Positions 32,122 through 42,790 of a DNA stretch of 64,000 nt are shown piece by piece. Origin of the DNA: Caprella mutica (Eukaryota; Arthropoda; Malacostraca; Amphipoda; Caprellidae); assembly GCA_947561585.1 (NCBI GenBank), contig CANNZV010002336.1:1-64000 (forward strand). Direction: 5' to 3'. The notes beneath the pieces are model-generated. The model worked only from the letters and a program-made list of their open reading frames with translations, was not told the origin of the DNA and made no database searches. Position 1 is the stretch's first letter; every line of letters begins with the position of its first letter. The translations under genes and the position numbers were made by a program.

Positions 32122-32913
32122 GTGCCTCCTAAACAACGAAATAAAAAGAATGATGTGTCGCAGAGCTTGGATGAAAACTTCAATAACTTTGCCTCTGGTA
32201 TTGACACTGGCATGTTATCTTAGGAAAGCAGATTCATGGTCGATATTATAATGGGGAAGATGAGTGATCTACACAAAAATCTGATTGTCAAGTTGAATGA
32301 GAAAAACGAGATAATAGAAAAATTACAGGACCAAGTTAATTTCTTGAAAGGTGAAGTGCATGAATCAAATGGGCGTGTGGAGGATATTGAAACTTATCAG
32401 CGGGTAGACTCTCTCATTTTTTCAGGGAGCGTGCTCCCAGAGGTTAGGGACGGTGAAAACTGTTCGCAGGTAGTGCATGATATCCTGAAAAGACACCTAA
32501 AATGTGTTGTGCCTATTGATGAAATAGTTATGTCGTACCGGATCGGAAAGAAACAATCTACTCAAGTATCTGATAGAAGAAACTTGTACGTGAAACTCAA
32601 CAAGAGAGGAATAAAAGATTCAATACTTCAGAGCTGCAAGACTGTTAAACCACCGAATTTGTATATAAATGAAAATTTAACTCCAAATCGATCTAAAATG
32701 TTGGCAATCTTGCGAAAGAGTAAGAGATTGCGCCCGAACAGAATTACTGGCACTGGGTCCCGTGATGGTAGAGTCTTCATTTGGCTAAAACCACCGAACT
32801 CTTCGGCTGCTAGCTCGAAACAGTTTCTCAGGACGATGGCCCAAGTGAAAGATCTCGTTGAGAGCTTAGAGCTGAGTTTTTCAGATTTGTCAAAATTTGA
32901 TAGTTCGAGGTGA
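32122..32913 (+). pseudogene. LINE ORF1-like protein
   Basis: A frame starting at GTG (32122, probably a mutated ATG) reads PPKQRNKKNDVSQSLDENFN, meets TAG at 32221, then continues intact from ATG 32236 to TGA 32911-32913. The second part starts with a coiled-coil-like stretch (IVKLNEKNEIIEKLQDQVNF), then VEDIETYQRVDSLIFSGSV and a basic domain. This layout fits ORF1 nucleic-acid chaperones of LINEs that have an RRM-like fold rather than zinc knuckles. No CCHC motif is seen. Confidence 0.7.
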
Positions 32914-33112
32914 CTCCTAGTGAGGATGATTTCTGTGTCACGAGATAGTCAGTGCAGAATTAGCTATTACATGATAATAGCTCTTGATCTGTATTTGAAC
33001 TGTTTTGGTTCAAGCGAAGATAAGCTGCTGTTATGTGTATGGAGATCATACACCATAATTAGCATAGGTCGCCGCTTGTTACATGTGATGCCAAGATGTC
33101 TTTTGTGCATCT

Positions 33113-33152
33113 GTTCCTCATACATGTTCCTGTATGAACATGTATGAGGAAC
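33113..33152 (+). repeat. 17-bp stem with 6-base loop between ORF1 and ORF2
   Basis: GTTCCTCATACATGTTC (33113-33129), loop CTGTAT, then its exact complement (33136-33152). It lies in the ORF1-ORF2 spacer of the LINE. Confidence 0.9.
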
Positions 33153-33324
33153 ATACGTGCCTCATCGATTACTCATGTTTCTGTGAATTACCTGTGCTCC
33201 ATCGATACAACGGTGCCTCATCTATGTCTACTTCATGTTCCTGAAGATTGCTGGTGCTGTTCATCAGGTTTCTTATTTTATATAGCGGTAAATATTGTGA
33301 ATGCTTTTCTGTACTTAAACTATA

Positions 33325-36300
33325 ATGATGGTTGAAAACGAGGATATTAATAGCTCCGGTGCTAAGTACTATAGTATTCCAGAGTTTCAGAGTTGTTGTG
33401 TCGGTGGTAATCTTGTAATGTTTCACCAGAACATACGGTCTTTTAATCAAAATTTTGATGCTTTTTCAGTCTTTCTGTCTTCAGTTAAAAGAACTGTTGA
33501 CTTAATTGTATTAACAGAAACTTGGTTTACAGAATCTATGCATTCTGATGTTGTGGGCTATATTGCTTATCATACATATCGTGTGGGGAGGTGCGGGGCG
33601 GAGTCTCCGTTTATGTAAAAGAAGGGTTGATATCAAATTTTATTGATGAAAAATCTTTAGTTTCGGATATATGCGAAACATGTGTAGTAGAAATCACTCT
33701 TGATCGATCAAATCCTAATAGTAATAAAAAAATGATAATATATGGAGTATACCGTCCCCCCGCAGCTTCCTTAAGCCCGTATGACACTGTGGCGCTCGGC
33801 ATAGCGGTGTTGTCTCTCTCTACAGATATGGCGCTCACCATTCTCAAAATTGCTATTACACTAGACGAGTCGACATGGCGGTGATCGTGCATTGAAACTT
33901 AGGGAAAATTGAAAAATTTACTATGAAATGAATCGTACCAATAAAATTCGATGTCATCACGAATATATATTCAGTTAATTATCTTTTTGATAGTTGTGTG
34001 AAACAATTCCATGCGTATACATCAAAAAGTTTAATTCCATTGATTGTATGGCAACACTGGACACTACACAGAAGCGTTCATTCCTTTTTTGTAGCGCGCA
34101 TAAGCCGTACAAAGTCTTAAAAACTTTTAAAATGAAACAAAATACTTTTTCCACTACTTCAAATCTCTTCAGCAGGTTTCAGTGACAATTTCATCATCTC
34201 TAAAACGGTGGCGGTGTTCGTTCTATCGCGCAGTGAGCGATCACAATTTCGTGGTGCTCGCCAAGACATTTTTCGCTATTAGAGAGGAAAGGGGCGGAGT
34301 TAGAGAGAAAAATAACAAAATTGTGGCGACCGCCATAGCGAGCGCCACAGTGTAATACGGGCTTTAGTGAGATTTGTTGATTATTTTGAGGTAGTTGCAG
34401 GTGAATTTTGTGATAGAACTGTATCTTATGTAGGTGATTTTAATGTCGATATTATTGATGAAGATTTAAGCTCTGATTTTGTAAGTGTAATGTATTCTCA
34501 TAGTGTTTTTCCATTGATCAATATTCCAACACGAGTCACAGAGAGCAGTGCAAAGTGTCTCGATCAAATATGGTACAATAGCCATAATGTAGCTCACTGT
34601 GGCTCGTTCGTAACTGATTTTTCTGATCACTATTTGATATTTTGTATATTTAATATTTCTTTGGATAAGTCACCTATACGAAAAATAATAAGAGATCACT
34701 CTGAAACGAATATCCAAAATGTGATCTCCAATCTATCCTTGTTTGAAAATTATTATTTTAGTATTAGCAATATTTTGAATGTTAATGAGAAAACTGAGTG
34801 TTTTTTAAATGAATTTTGGTCAGTTTACAATGCTCACTGTCCACTAAAAACTAAAACTGTCTCGTATAAGAAATACTTTCGCCCATGGATAAGTGATAAT
34901 CTCATTACACATATAAACTATAAGCATTTGTTATTTAAAAGATACAAGGAGGGAGTGGTACCTTTTCTGTTTATAACGACTATAAAAGTAACTTGAGAAA
35001 AATTATGCGAAGGACTAAAATAGATTATTATAAAGATAAACTTAGTCAGGTTAGGAACAATAATAGGGATAACTGGAAGGTAGTGAATGAGTTGATTGGT
35101 AGGAAGAAAAAAATGAATACACCAGATGTTTTATGTAACAGGAATGGTAATGATGTAACAAACCCTGTGAATATATCAAATATGTTCTGTGAATACTTTT
35201 CATCAGTAGCTAGAGAGTTGGACAATAATATCCCAGTGTCAAATGTTAACCCAATGGAGTACATGCCTGACCCAATTTTGAATTCATTTTTTGCAGTTCC
35301 AGTATCCGAGGAGGAAGTAGTTGGAGTTGTATCTGCGTTGCCCAATAAGGGAAATAATCTTGGTTCTGTACCCGTTATGATATATAAAAAAACCATTAAT
35401 GTAATTGCACCAATAATTGTTGATATTTTTAATTGTTCGGTTGAGGAAGGTGTGTTTCCTGATGTGCTGAAACTTGCGCGGACAGTGCCTATTTATAAAA
35501 GCAAAGAGCATAAATTAGTATCAAATTTTCGACCAATATCTATTTTTCTTACTCTTTCAAAAATATTAGAAAAAATGATGAAAACAAGAGTTATGAAATT
35601 CTTAGATGATGAAAATATAATATATAATAGGCAATATGGTTTCCGCGCACATCAGATGCCGTTGTAGAAATGGTGGATGAATGTGCTAACAATTTAGACA
35701 ATAAATTGTACACTATTGGAGTCTTTTTAGACTTGAGTAGGGCTTTCGACACTGTTAACAGGGATATACTTGTCAAAAAAATGGAAAGATTGGGATTCAG
35801 AGGAGTAATATCTAGCTGGTTTTTGAGTTATCTGTCGGATCGGAGGATGTGTGTTGATGTTGGGGGTAGTTTGTCTTCTATCAAGGGAATAAATATTGGG
35901 TTACCACAAGGTTCAGTCAGCTCCCCCTATTGTTTCTCTATTTACTTGAACGATATGCATAGGTCCTCCAATAGACTCCGATTTGTTCATTTTGCTGATG
36001 ACACCACAGTGTATTTGTCCGGTGATAATTTTGAGGATCTGTGTCGGGAGGTAAACATTGAACTGGAGAAGGTTAGTGTGTGGCTGAGAACAAATAGATT
36101 ATCATTAAATGTAAGCAAAACCTCAGATAATCAATAGGGTCAAAGATGTAAAATTTTTAGGTATTTTGTTAGATGATAGGTTGAAATACAGGAGTCATGT
36201 TCTTTCAATTTCTAGGAGATTATCTTCTGTTGTTGGTATAATGAGGAGACTTTCAGTTTTTGTTCCTGCGTTGATACTTAGGCAAATGTATTTCTCCATG

Positions 36301-36737
36301 TTCCAATCTATTTTGTCTTATGGTATGAGTGTATGGGGAGGCTGCGGTGTGACAAGTAGAACCAAACTAGTCAGACTACAAAACCGAGCCCTTAAGTTGC
36401 TCTCAGACTTACCGTCCGACATACGGCAGCCTCTCTCATTTCAAGACTTGTATGTAAATGCCATTTTGATCCAATTCCACAAATATATGCAAATCTACGA
36501 CTTTAGTCCATATTTTCATGCAAAATAATCTCTCTAATCCCTTCTCATTCCCATCAAACTAGATTTAGAAGCAATGACAATATCTTGTTACCAAATGTAA
36601 GAAAAACAGTTACTCAGGAACAATTCTTATTTAAAGCAATAAAAAAGTGGAATGAATTACCTCACGAACTAAGAAATACACATTGTGTGGGTTAATTTAA
36701 GTGGAAATTAAAGAAATGGCTGTATTCTAATATATAG
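33325..36737 (+). pseudogene. LINE ORF2: endonuclease and reverse transcriptase
   Basis: Endonuclease motifs in order: NIRSFNQNFD, LIVLTETWF, GGVSVYVKEG, YGVYRPP, then past the MITE VGDFNVDI and FSDHYLIF. Reverse transcriptase motifs: SNFRPISIFLTLSKILEKM, QYGFR, GVFLDLSRAFDTVN, GLPQGSVSSPYCFS, FADDTTVYLSG, VKFLGILLDDRL, and a C-terminal AIKKWNELPHELRN. Frame breaks occur near 33588, 34966, 35650, 36125 (with loss of some residues) and about 36530; the last true stop is TAG 36735-36737 and a TAA precedes it. Motif set and order fit the Jockey/CR1 group. RNase H is not seen. A product would prime reverse transcription at the nicked target. Confidence 0.85.
33774..34363. mobile_element. PIF/Harbinger-like MITE inside LINE ORF2
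   Basis: 590 bp with ends AGCCCGTATGACACTGTGG and the complement of AGCCCGTATTACACTGTGG, flanked by TTA on both sides (33771-33773 and 34364-34366). Deleting it with one TTA joins PPAASL to VRFVDYFE in frame, confirming the boundaries. A TTA target is typical of PIF/Harbinger. ORFs inside are not transposase-like. Confidence 0.88.
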
Positions 36738-36836
36738 TTTGTACCTGTGATATTTAAATGAGAGTAGGTAGTTACATATAAGTTTAGCTATGTCTATGTG
36801 TGTAAATTTTATTTGTGTAGTTAATGTATTTAGGTG

Positions 36837-37050
36837 AGTGTGTATGTCTGTGTGCGTGTCTTAATGTAGGTATATATGTGTCTGTGTGCGTGTGTTAATG
36901 TATGTATAGGAGTGTCTGTGTGCGTGTGTTAATGTATGTATAGGTGTGTCTGTGTGCGTGTGTTAATGTATGTATAGGTTTGTCTGTGTGCGTGTCTTTA
37001 TGTATGTATAGGTATGTGCGTGTGTTTGTTACGTATGTATAGGTGTATGG
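36837..37050 (+). repeat. 32-bp minisatellite in the LINE 3'UTR
   Basis: About 6 copies of a GT-rich unit GTGTCTGTGTGCGTGTGTTA continuing ATGTATGTATAG, with the last units degenerate. Confidence 0.85.
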
Positions 37051-37256
37051 ATGTATAAAGATAAGAGTGATTTTATCTGGCTTTAAACTTTTAATTTTTT
37101 AATTGCCCAATAATACCTATTTAAGGTACCAGGACGGTCTTCAGAAATTTATTTTCTTTGATATTTTTAACTTTGTAATTTTTCATAAAAATGTGTATTC
37201 ATGTTTATTTTACATTTTTTTTCTGAATAAAGTTTGTTTTGTTTTTTTTGTTTTGA

Positions 37257-38414
37257 AGGGTCAATATATAAACAAGTATTCTAATTACACATATAAAATG
37301 ATCACACATAACCTCATCTATTTAATGTTAAGGTAGGAGATTCCACATCAATGTTTTTCAGTTCCTGTACCTATAAAGTTTTGCTTTGTAGCATACACGC
37401 TTCGATTGAAGATATCTCTACGACGGTCGTTTGACTTAGAAGACTGTTCCTGTTTTGATTGTTGGACTGTGTGACGTTGCTTGTTCCATCCTTCGCTGGT
37501 TGGCGAGTGTTTTCACTTATGGACATGTTTTGAAACTTGGGCAGTCAGTGATGTTGATTTTCGGGATGGGTGTTTTTGTACGAAAATCAATTTGAGAAAA
37601 TGAATTTTGAGGACTAACTTCTGTAAGTTACTTCTGTAAGTTCACTTGTATATAAAAAGATGAAACAATTAAAGAGAAGAGTCCTGATAAACATCTTATA
37701 ATGTTCACTTAATACATATTATTAGCTATCATATATAATAGTAATCTACTTGTCCAGTCAATTAAAATCTAGATCATTTTTTTATGATATGGGAAAGATG
37801 TGTATAGATCTTATCGCCTTTTCAAACTTAACGCATATCATAATAAATTCAATGAAGTAATAAATGGCAAGGACACCAACACAATAATATTAGATTACTC
37901 TTATACGGGGATTCATATAATTAGTTTGAGCTTCATATAATTCGTTTATAAATGATGATAAATTTACTTATTTAAAATTAAATATATCCTACATATTTTG
38001 TATATTCAAAGTTCATGATAAAGTAATTTTCATTATAGTAGTTTAATTAATTTTGAAACTCAGAGTTGAACTTCAGAGTGAGTGAATACAAATTTGGCAC
38101 ATCAGATGTAACATTTGGCACATGAGCAGTGACCACTCTCTACAACTTCAATGTACGACTGTACGTACGCACGAACAACGATAATGGGAGTGATATTTAT
38201 CATATATATTATTTATATATGTTCTTTCTGTTGCCTTCCATATATTTTTATCATTTCTAACGTATTTTGACCTTAAATATATCTATTATTCTGCACCTCG
38301 TGTCACATTTTATATACGAGTTCTTGTAGCCGGTAAAGTAAATCATCTATTTTCATTCTTATTATTAAATGTGTTTAATGAATCGAAACAATAATAATAT
38401 CTGATGTGTTACTT
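37257..38414. other. AT-rich spacer, nothing recognised
   Basis: About 1.2 kb between the LINE tail and the TTAA/CCCTAATGAG element; no ORF, RNA or repeat recognised. Confidence 0.5.
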
Positions 38415-39240
38415 TTAACCCTAATGAGTTTGACTGTCTAAATCAGCGGGAGAGTTTGACTATGTGTTAAAAAACACATGTCTTATTTATAAACCTACGG
38501 TGTTGTATTTTCTACAAGTTGTTAGTAAATACTAGACTAATGTGTACCAAATTTCAAGTAAAAATTTCGAACATATAAGGAGAAATAAGTACATCAGTAT
38601 TTAAGACATTGGCAACTGAGAAACCAGATCAGTGATTGGGCTGAGTTTGAGCCAATTACAGCTCGCGCATGTATCTGTTTTTGTTGAAAATGTGAACAAA
38701 TTCATGCGTATTGGCTAACCAAACTTTATTTCTAGGTTGCCAAACGTCACCAAAGTACTAATTCCATAATTTACGTGATTTACGGGGATTTACGACGATA
38801 CATAAATGTTTAAAATTTTTAAATACAAAAATATATTTGGTATGCATCCCAGCTAACCAAAAGCTGTTTGTCCCACGTCTTAAGACGTCTGATACCCCTC
38901 GCTATAGAGGGATTTAAGACGTGGGACAAGACGTGGGACGGGGGACATCAGACGTCTTGCAGACGTCTAACCCTCTTCATTTGCACAGGGGTCCCCCTCT
39001 GCAAGACGTCTGATCCCACGTCTTGTCCCCCTCTGACAGAGGGGGACATCCACCTGTCCCACGTCTTACCCCACTCCGTTTTCAAGACGTGGGACCCACG
39101 TGGGACAGAGTGTGGATGTCCCTCGCTATAGAGGGATTCAAGACGTGGGACCCACGTGGGACAGAGTGCGGATGTCCCTCGCTATAGAGGGAAGAGGGAA
39201 ATAAGACGTGGGACCCACGTGGGACAGAGTGGGTATTCAA

Positions 39241-39486
39241 GACGTGGGACAGAGTGGGAATATCCCCCTCTGCAAGACGTGGGACAGAGTGTGGATGTCC
39301 CCCTCTGCAAGACGTGGGACAGAGTGCGGATGCCCCCCTCTGCAAGACGTGGGACAGAGTGCGAATGTCCCCCTCTGCAAGACGTGGGACAGAGTGCGGA
39401 TGTCCCCCTCTGCAAGACGTGGGACAGAGTGTGGATGTCCCCCTCTGCAAGACGTGGGACAGAGTGTGGATGTCCCCCTCTGCAAG
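39241..39486 (+). repeat. 35-bp tandem repeat, 7 units
   Basis: Unit GACGTGGGACAGAGTGCGGA continuing TGTCCCCCTCTGCAA, perfectly spaced at 35 bp (39241, 39276, 39311 and so on). Confidence 0.95.
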
Positions 39487-39700
39487 GGGGACATATCTCT
39501 CTTTTGGCTCAAACTACTTCGGTTAATTGGGGTATATAAATATGTATAAGAAATAAAAAAAGATCATACTAATTATTATTGCAATTTCTAACCATATTGC
39601 ATATAGTGTATATGTACATTTGACTGTATATCATTTATTTTAATATTACATATTGTTATATACAAATTAAATGGGAAGAAATGGAGAAAGAATTGTAGTG

Positions 39701-39780
39701 GTCATCTCGGGAATCGAACTCAGGACTCTAGTGTGATGTACTATTGAAGCCTGCGTCTCTACCTCTCAGCCATCCTGGAC
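39701..39780 (-). tRNA. tRNA-like remnant (class II type), probably SINE or pseudogene
   Basis: On the minus strand GTCCAGGATGGCTGAGAGGT resembles the acceptor/A-box part of Leu or Ser tRNA, and GAGTTCGATTCCC is a B box. The distance fits a long variable arm. The acceptor ends (GTCCAGG and GATGACC) and the anticodon stem do not pair well, so I do not assign an anticodon and regard it as a degenerate tRNA-derived sequence. Confidence 0.4.
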
Positions 39781-40089
39781 ATGGTAGAAGTAGTATTAAA
39801 ATGATCTTTATCCAACTTGATTACTTGCGTGCTTCTTAAAATTATTTTAAATAAATATAATTTAATATTCTACATTTTGGTATCTTTTATTTTTTAATGT
39901 AAATGATAAGAATGTGTATAAAGTTATTTATTAATATTTGTGATGATAATGTTAATTATTGTTATTAACTACCTAATTACCTTTAACTGTTAATTAATAT
40001 TACCTATAGTTACCTTCTGGTGATATCACTACCTTATACCTATCTAGTTACTTACTAGAGTTTATTTATAACTACCTAGTAACCTACAA

Positions 40090-40620
40090 GTGATAACCAC
40101 CAATCTGTACCTACTGGTGGTTATCACTACTTGCCTATTACGTAGTAATTATCAGTACCTACTTAGTTACCTACATTACTGTTTGTCAATACCTACCTAA
40201 TTACCTACTGGTGTTTATCAATGCCTACCTAGTTGCCTACATCTGCTTATCAATACCTAATTAGTTACCTTCTTGTGTTTAACATTGCCTACCTAGTGGC
40301 CTACAATTGTATATAAAAACCAATATAGGTCCTAGTTAAATACTAGTATTCATCAATACATACCTATAGTTACCAACAACTGTTTGTCAATGCCTACCTA
40401 GTTATCCACTAGTGTTTATCAATGCTTATCTAGTTACCTATAACTGTTTGACAATACCTACCTAGATACCTACCAGTACCAATACCTACCTACCTAGTAT
40501 ACCTACTAGGTAGTGTTCATCAATCCGTACCTACTTACCTACTACCTAGTATTATTCATCAATGCCTACCTAGATAGTAGATACCTACATCTGTTTATGA
40601 ATACCTACCTAGTTATGATA
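40090..40620 (+). repeat. Degenerate 32-bp minisatellite
   Basis: Unit of the form TGTTTATCAATGCCTACCTA followed by GTTACCTACTGG, repeated with many changes; TACCTACCTAG recurs throughout. Confidence 0.75.
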
Positions 40621-40661
40621 CGTAAATAAAGCTTGAGATAGATATACCTTTTTGGTATAAC

Positions 40662-41400
40662 TTTTTCCCGCGTAAAACAGACGAGGGACAGAGAGGGACA
40701 TCCCGCGTGGGACAGACGTGGGACAGAGAGGGATATCCCGCGTGGGACAGAGAGGGACATCCCACGTGGGACAGAGAGGGACATCCCGCGTGGGACAGAG
40801 AGGGACATCCCGCGTGGGACAGACGTGGGACAGAGAGGGACATCCCGCGTACTTTTTCCCGCGTAAAACAGACGAGGGACAGAGAGGGACATCCCGCGTG
40901 GGACAGACGTGGGACAGAGAGGGACATCCCGCGTGGGACAGAGAGGGACATCCCACGTGGGACAGACGTGGGACAGAGAGGGATATCCCGCGTGGGACAG
41001 AGAGGGACATCCCGCGTGGGACAGACGTGGGACAGAGAGGGACATCCCGCGTACTTTTTCCCGCGTAAAACAGACGAGGGACAGAGAGGGACATCCCGCG
41101 TGGGACAGACGTGGGACAGAGAGGGACATCCCGCGTGGGACAGACGTGGGACAGAGAGGGATATCCCGCGTGGGACAGAGAGGGACATCCCACGTGGGAC
41201 AGACGTGGGACAGAGAGGGACATCCCGCGTGGGACAGAGAGGGATATCCCACGTGGGACAGACGTGGGACAGAGAGGGACATCCCGCGTGGGACAGAGAG
41301 GGACATCCTGCGTGGGACAGAGAGGGACATCCCACGTGGGACAGACGTGGGACAGAGAGGGACATCCCGCGTGGGACAGAGAGGGACATCCCGCGTGGGA
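40662..41400 (+). repeat. GC-rich compound array with about 195-bp higher-order unit
   Basis: Built of GGGACAGAGAGGGACATCCC and GTGGGACAGACGTGG blocks. The marker TTTTTCCCGCGTAAAACAG recurs at about 40662, 40853 and 41055, so an approximately 195-bp block was itself duplicated. Confidence 0.9.
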
Positions 41401-41729
41401 AAGACGTGGGATGTGAGTGGGATTTAAGACGTGGGACAGACGAGGGACATCCCGCTTATGTAAGACGTGGGACGTGAGTGGGATTTCAGACGTTGGAAAG
41501 ACGTGGGAATTCAGACGTCTGCAGACGTCTGAAATCCCCTGTCCCTCTCTGTCCCTCGCTAGCGAGGGATGTCCCCCTCTGTCCCACGCGGGACAGAGAG
41601 GATATGGTTAGCTGGGATGTAGGAACAAAGTCAAGAAAGGCCACTAAATTTAAACGAATAACATAAAAGATATAAAGTAATTAAAAAAAGATGTGCTTAA
41701 AAAACACACGTCAAACTCATTAGGGTTAA

Positions 41730-42439
41730 CATATAAAATAATATATAATTACGAATTCTAAAGTAGCGATAGTAGAAAATTCAGTGAGATGAGATTCACA
41801 CGTGGTAATTTCCTTAGCTTATCATTTAGCTTATAGCTACTTGATGGACTAAAAGATAGAAAAAAACGATAACTACATTGATATGTAGATGATAATGATA
41901 ACGTCCTTTCAAGTTAACAATCAATAAATTAATAAAACTTATCTCCAATAGATCTTTCTGAGATTGAATCAATTAATTGGCCATTTCCATTTTTATCAAA
42001 GCTTAGACTTTATCCTGATCAGTATGTTGTTATTCCGTTCATACTATGTTCAAAACCCCAGACAACTGGCTGATGTTGCTCAACCAGCCATGTTTCTTTT
42101 AGCATTGATACGAAACACAGTCTAATTCTGCGAGCTCCAGTCTTTCATCAATTCGACCATTTATGATACTTAGATTGTTACAATAGTAATCTAAAAATTC
42201 TTTCAAATCAATTGAAAGTCTTTAATGCTTCGTTATTGTTCATCAAGAAGATCTGATAATATAATAAAGTATAATCCACGAGTGATTTTATCAGCTATTC
42301 ACTGAAGTTCTGAGTTTTCATCACGACTACTAGTTCAATAGCTTATGTTACTTGTGAATGGGTAGGGGGTGCTATCTTCAACTTGCTATGAACGGAAGAC
42401 CAGCCTCAAAAAGGCTGATAGACGCTAATGTGAGTCTGT
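41730..42439. other. AT-rich spacer, nothing recognised
   Basis: No gene or repeat seen upstream of the duplicated segment. Confidence 0.45.
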
Positions 42440-42790
42440 GACTTTCCGTACTGGAACTTCCTTGTTAGTACTAGACGTCACGTGAACCCGAACACACATT
42501 GCGGTAATACAGTCAGTCTGTCAGGCAGATTTCTCCAAGGGAATAAAGTGCTACAAGTAGAACAATGTATAATGGGTAAGATTCGATTAATGTTGTAGGC
42601 TTAGTTAGTAATACATAGGAAAATAGATATGATTTATTATGCATGTACAATATACATATCTATTATTGATGAAAATATTTGTAACTCCAAAGATATATTG
42701 GTAATTTATTATCTGCTCAGCTATTGGATTTACTTAAGCGTTTTCTAGAGGAAGAATCTAACAAAATAGTTTATAAATATAGCTAAAATA
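42440..42790 (+). repeat. Second copy of the first-exon-like segment
   Basis: Partner of 3575-3900. It contains CGTGAACCCGAACACACATT and ACAATGTATAATGG followed by donor-like GTAAGATT at about 42575. No homologous downstream exons were found within the next 2.7 kb, so if it is a gene start the rest is missing or unrecognisable. Confidence 0.5.

Larger units (their letters stand above)
31770..37256 (+). mobile_element. Jockey/CR1-type LINE, decayed but near full length
   Basis: Non-LTR retrotransposon with ORF1 (32122-32913), ORF2 with APE-type endonuclease and reverse transcriptase (33325-36737), a 3'UTR minisatellite and a terminal AATAAAGTTTG plus T-rich tail near 37226-37256. The 5' end is placed only approximately, where GC content rises. 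It is interrupted by a Harbinger-like MITE (33774-34363). Many frameshifts make it inactive. No target-site duplication could be defined. Confidence 0.85.
38845..41619. mobile_element. CATCCCAGCTAACC element filled with GACGTGGGAC repeats
   Basis: Ends CATCCCAGCTAACCA at 38845 and the exact complement TGGTTAGCTGGGATG at 41619. Adjacent to each end are GC-rich GACGTGGGAC/GACGTC words and mini-hairpins such as CCCTCGCTATAGAGGG and CCCTCGCTAGCGAGGG. The core (39540-40650) is AT-rich. The target duplication is unclear (TATG left, TAGG right). Long frames of SLSVPRGM-like or REGHPAWDR-like peptides on both strands are repeat artefacts. Confidence 0.75.
38419..41725. mobile_element. TTAA/CCCTAATGAG element (piggyBac-like ends), outer
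   Basis: TTAA (38415-38418) then CCCTAATGAGTTTGAC; the right end is the exact complement, GTCAAACTCATTAGGG, then TTAA (41726-41729). Next to both ends lies a GTGTT..AACACA-type string. CCCT termini at a TTAA target are characteristic of piggyBac. No transposase. Own sequence is 38419-38844 and 41620-41725; the rest is the element at 38845-41619. Confidence 0.8.

Noticed and set aside
33591..33884. 97-codon ORF with a non-LINE C-terminus
   Set aside because: Its last third is MITE sequence; the true continuation of the LINE frame resumes at 34367.
40605..41477. Long ORFs on both strands, 170-258 codons
   Set aside because: They are translations of the GGGACAGAGAGGGACATCCC repeats, open in several frames at once and with no start or splice context. 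The same holds for 39082-39549.
42520..42590. Spliced-leader RNA gene
   Set aside because: ATG close to a GTAAG donor fits, but I found no Sm-binding site or supporting stem-loops, and only two diverged copies are present instead of a tandem cluster.
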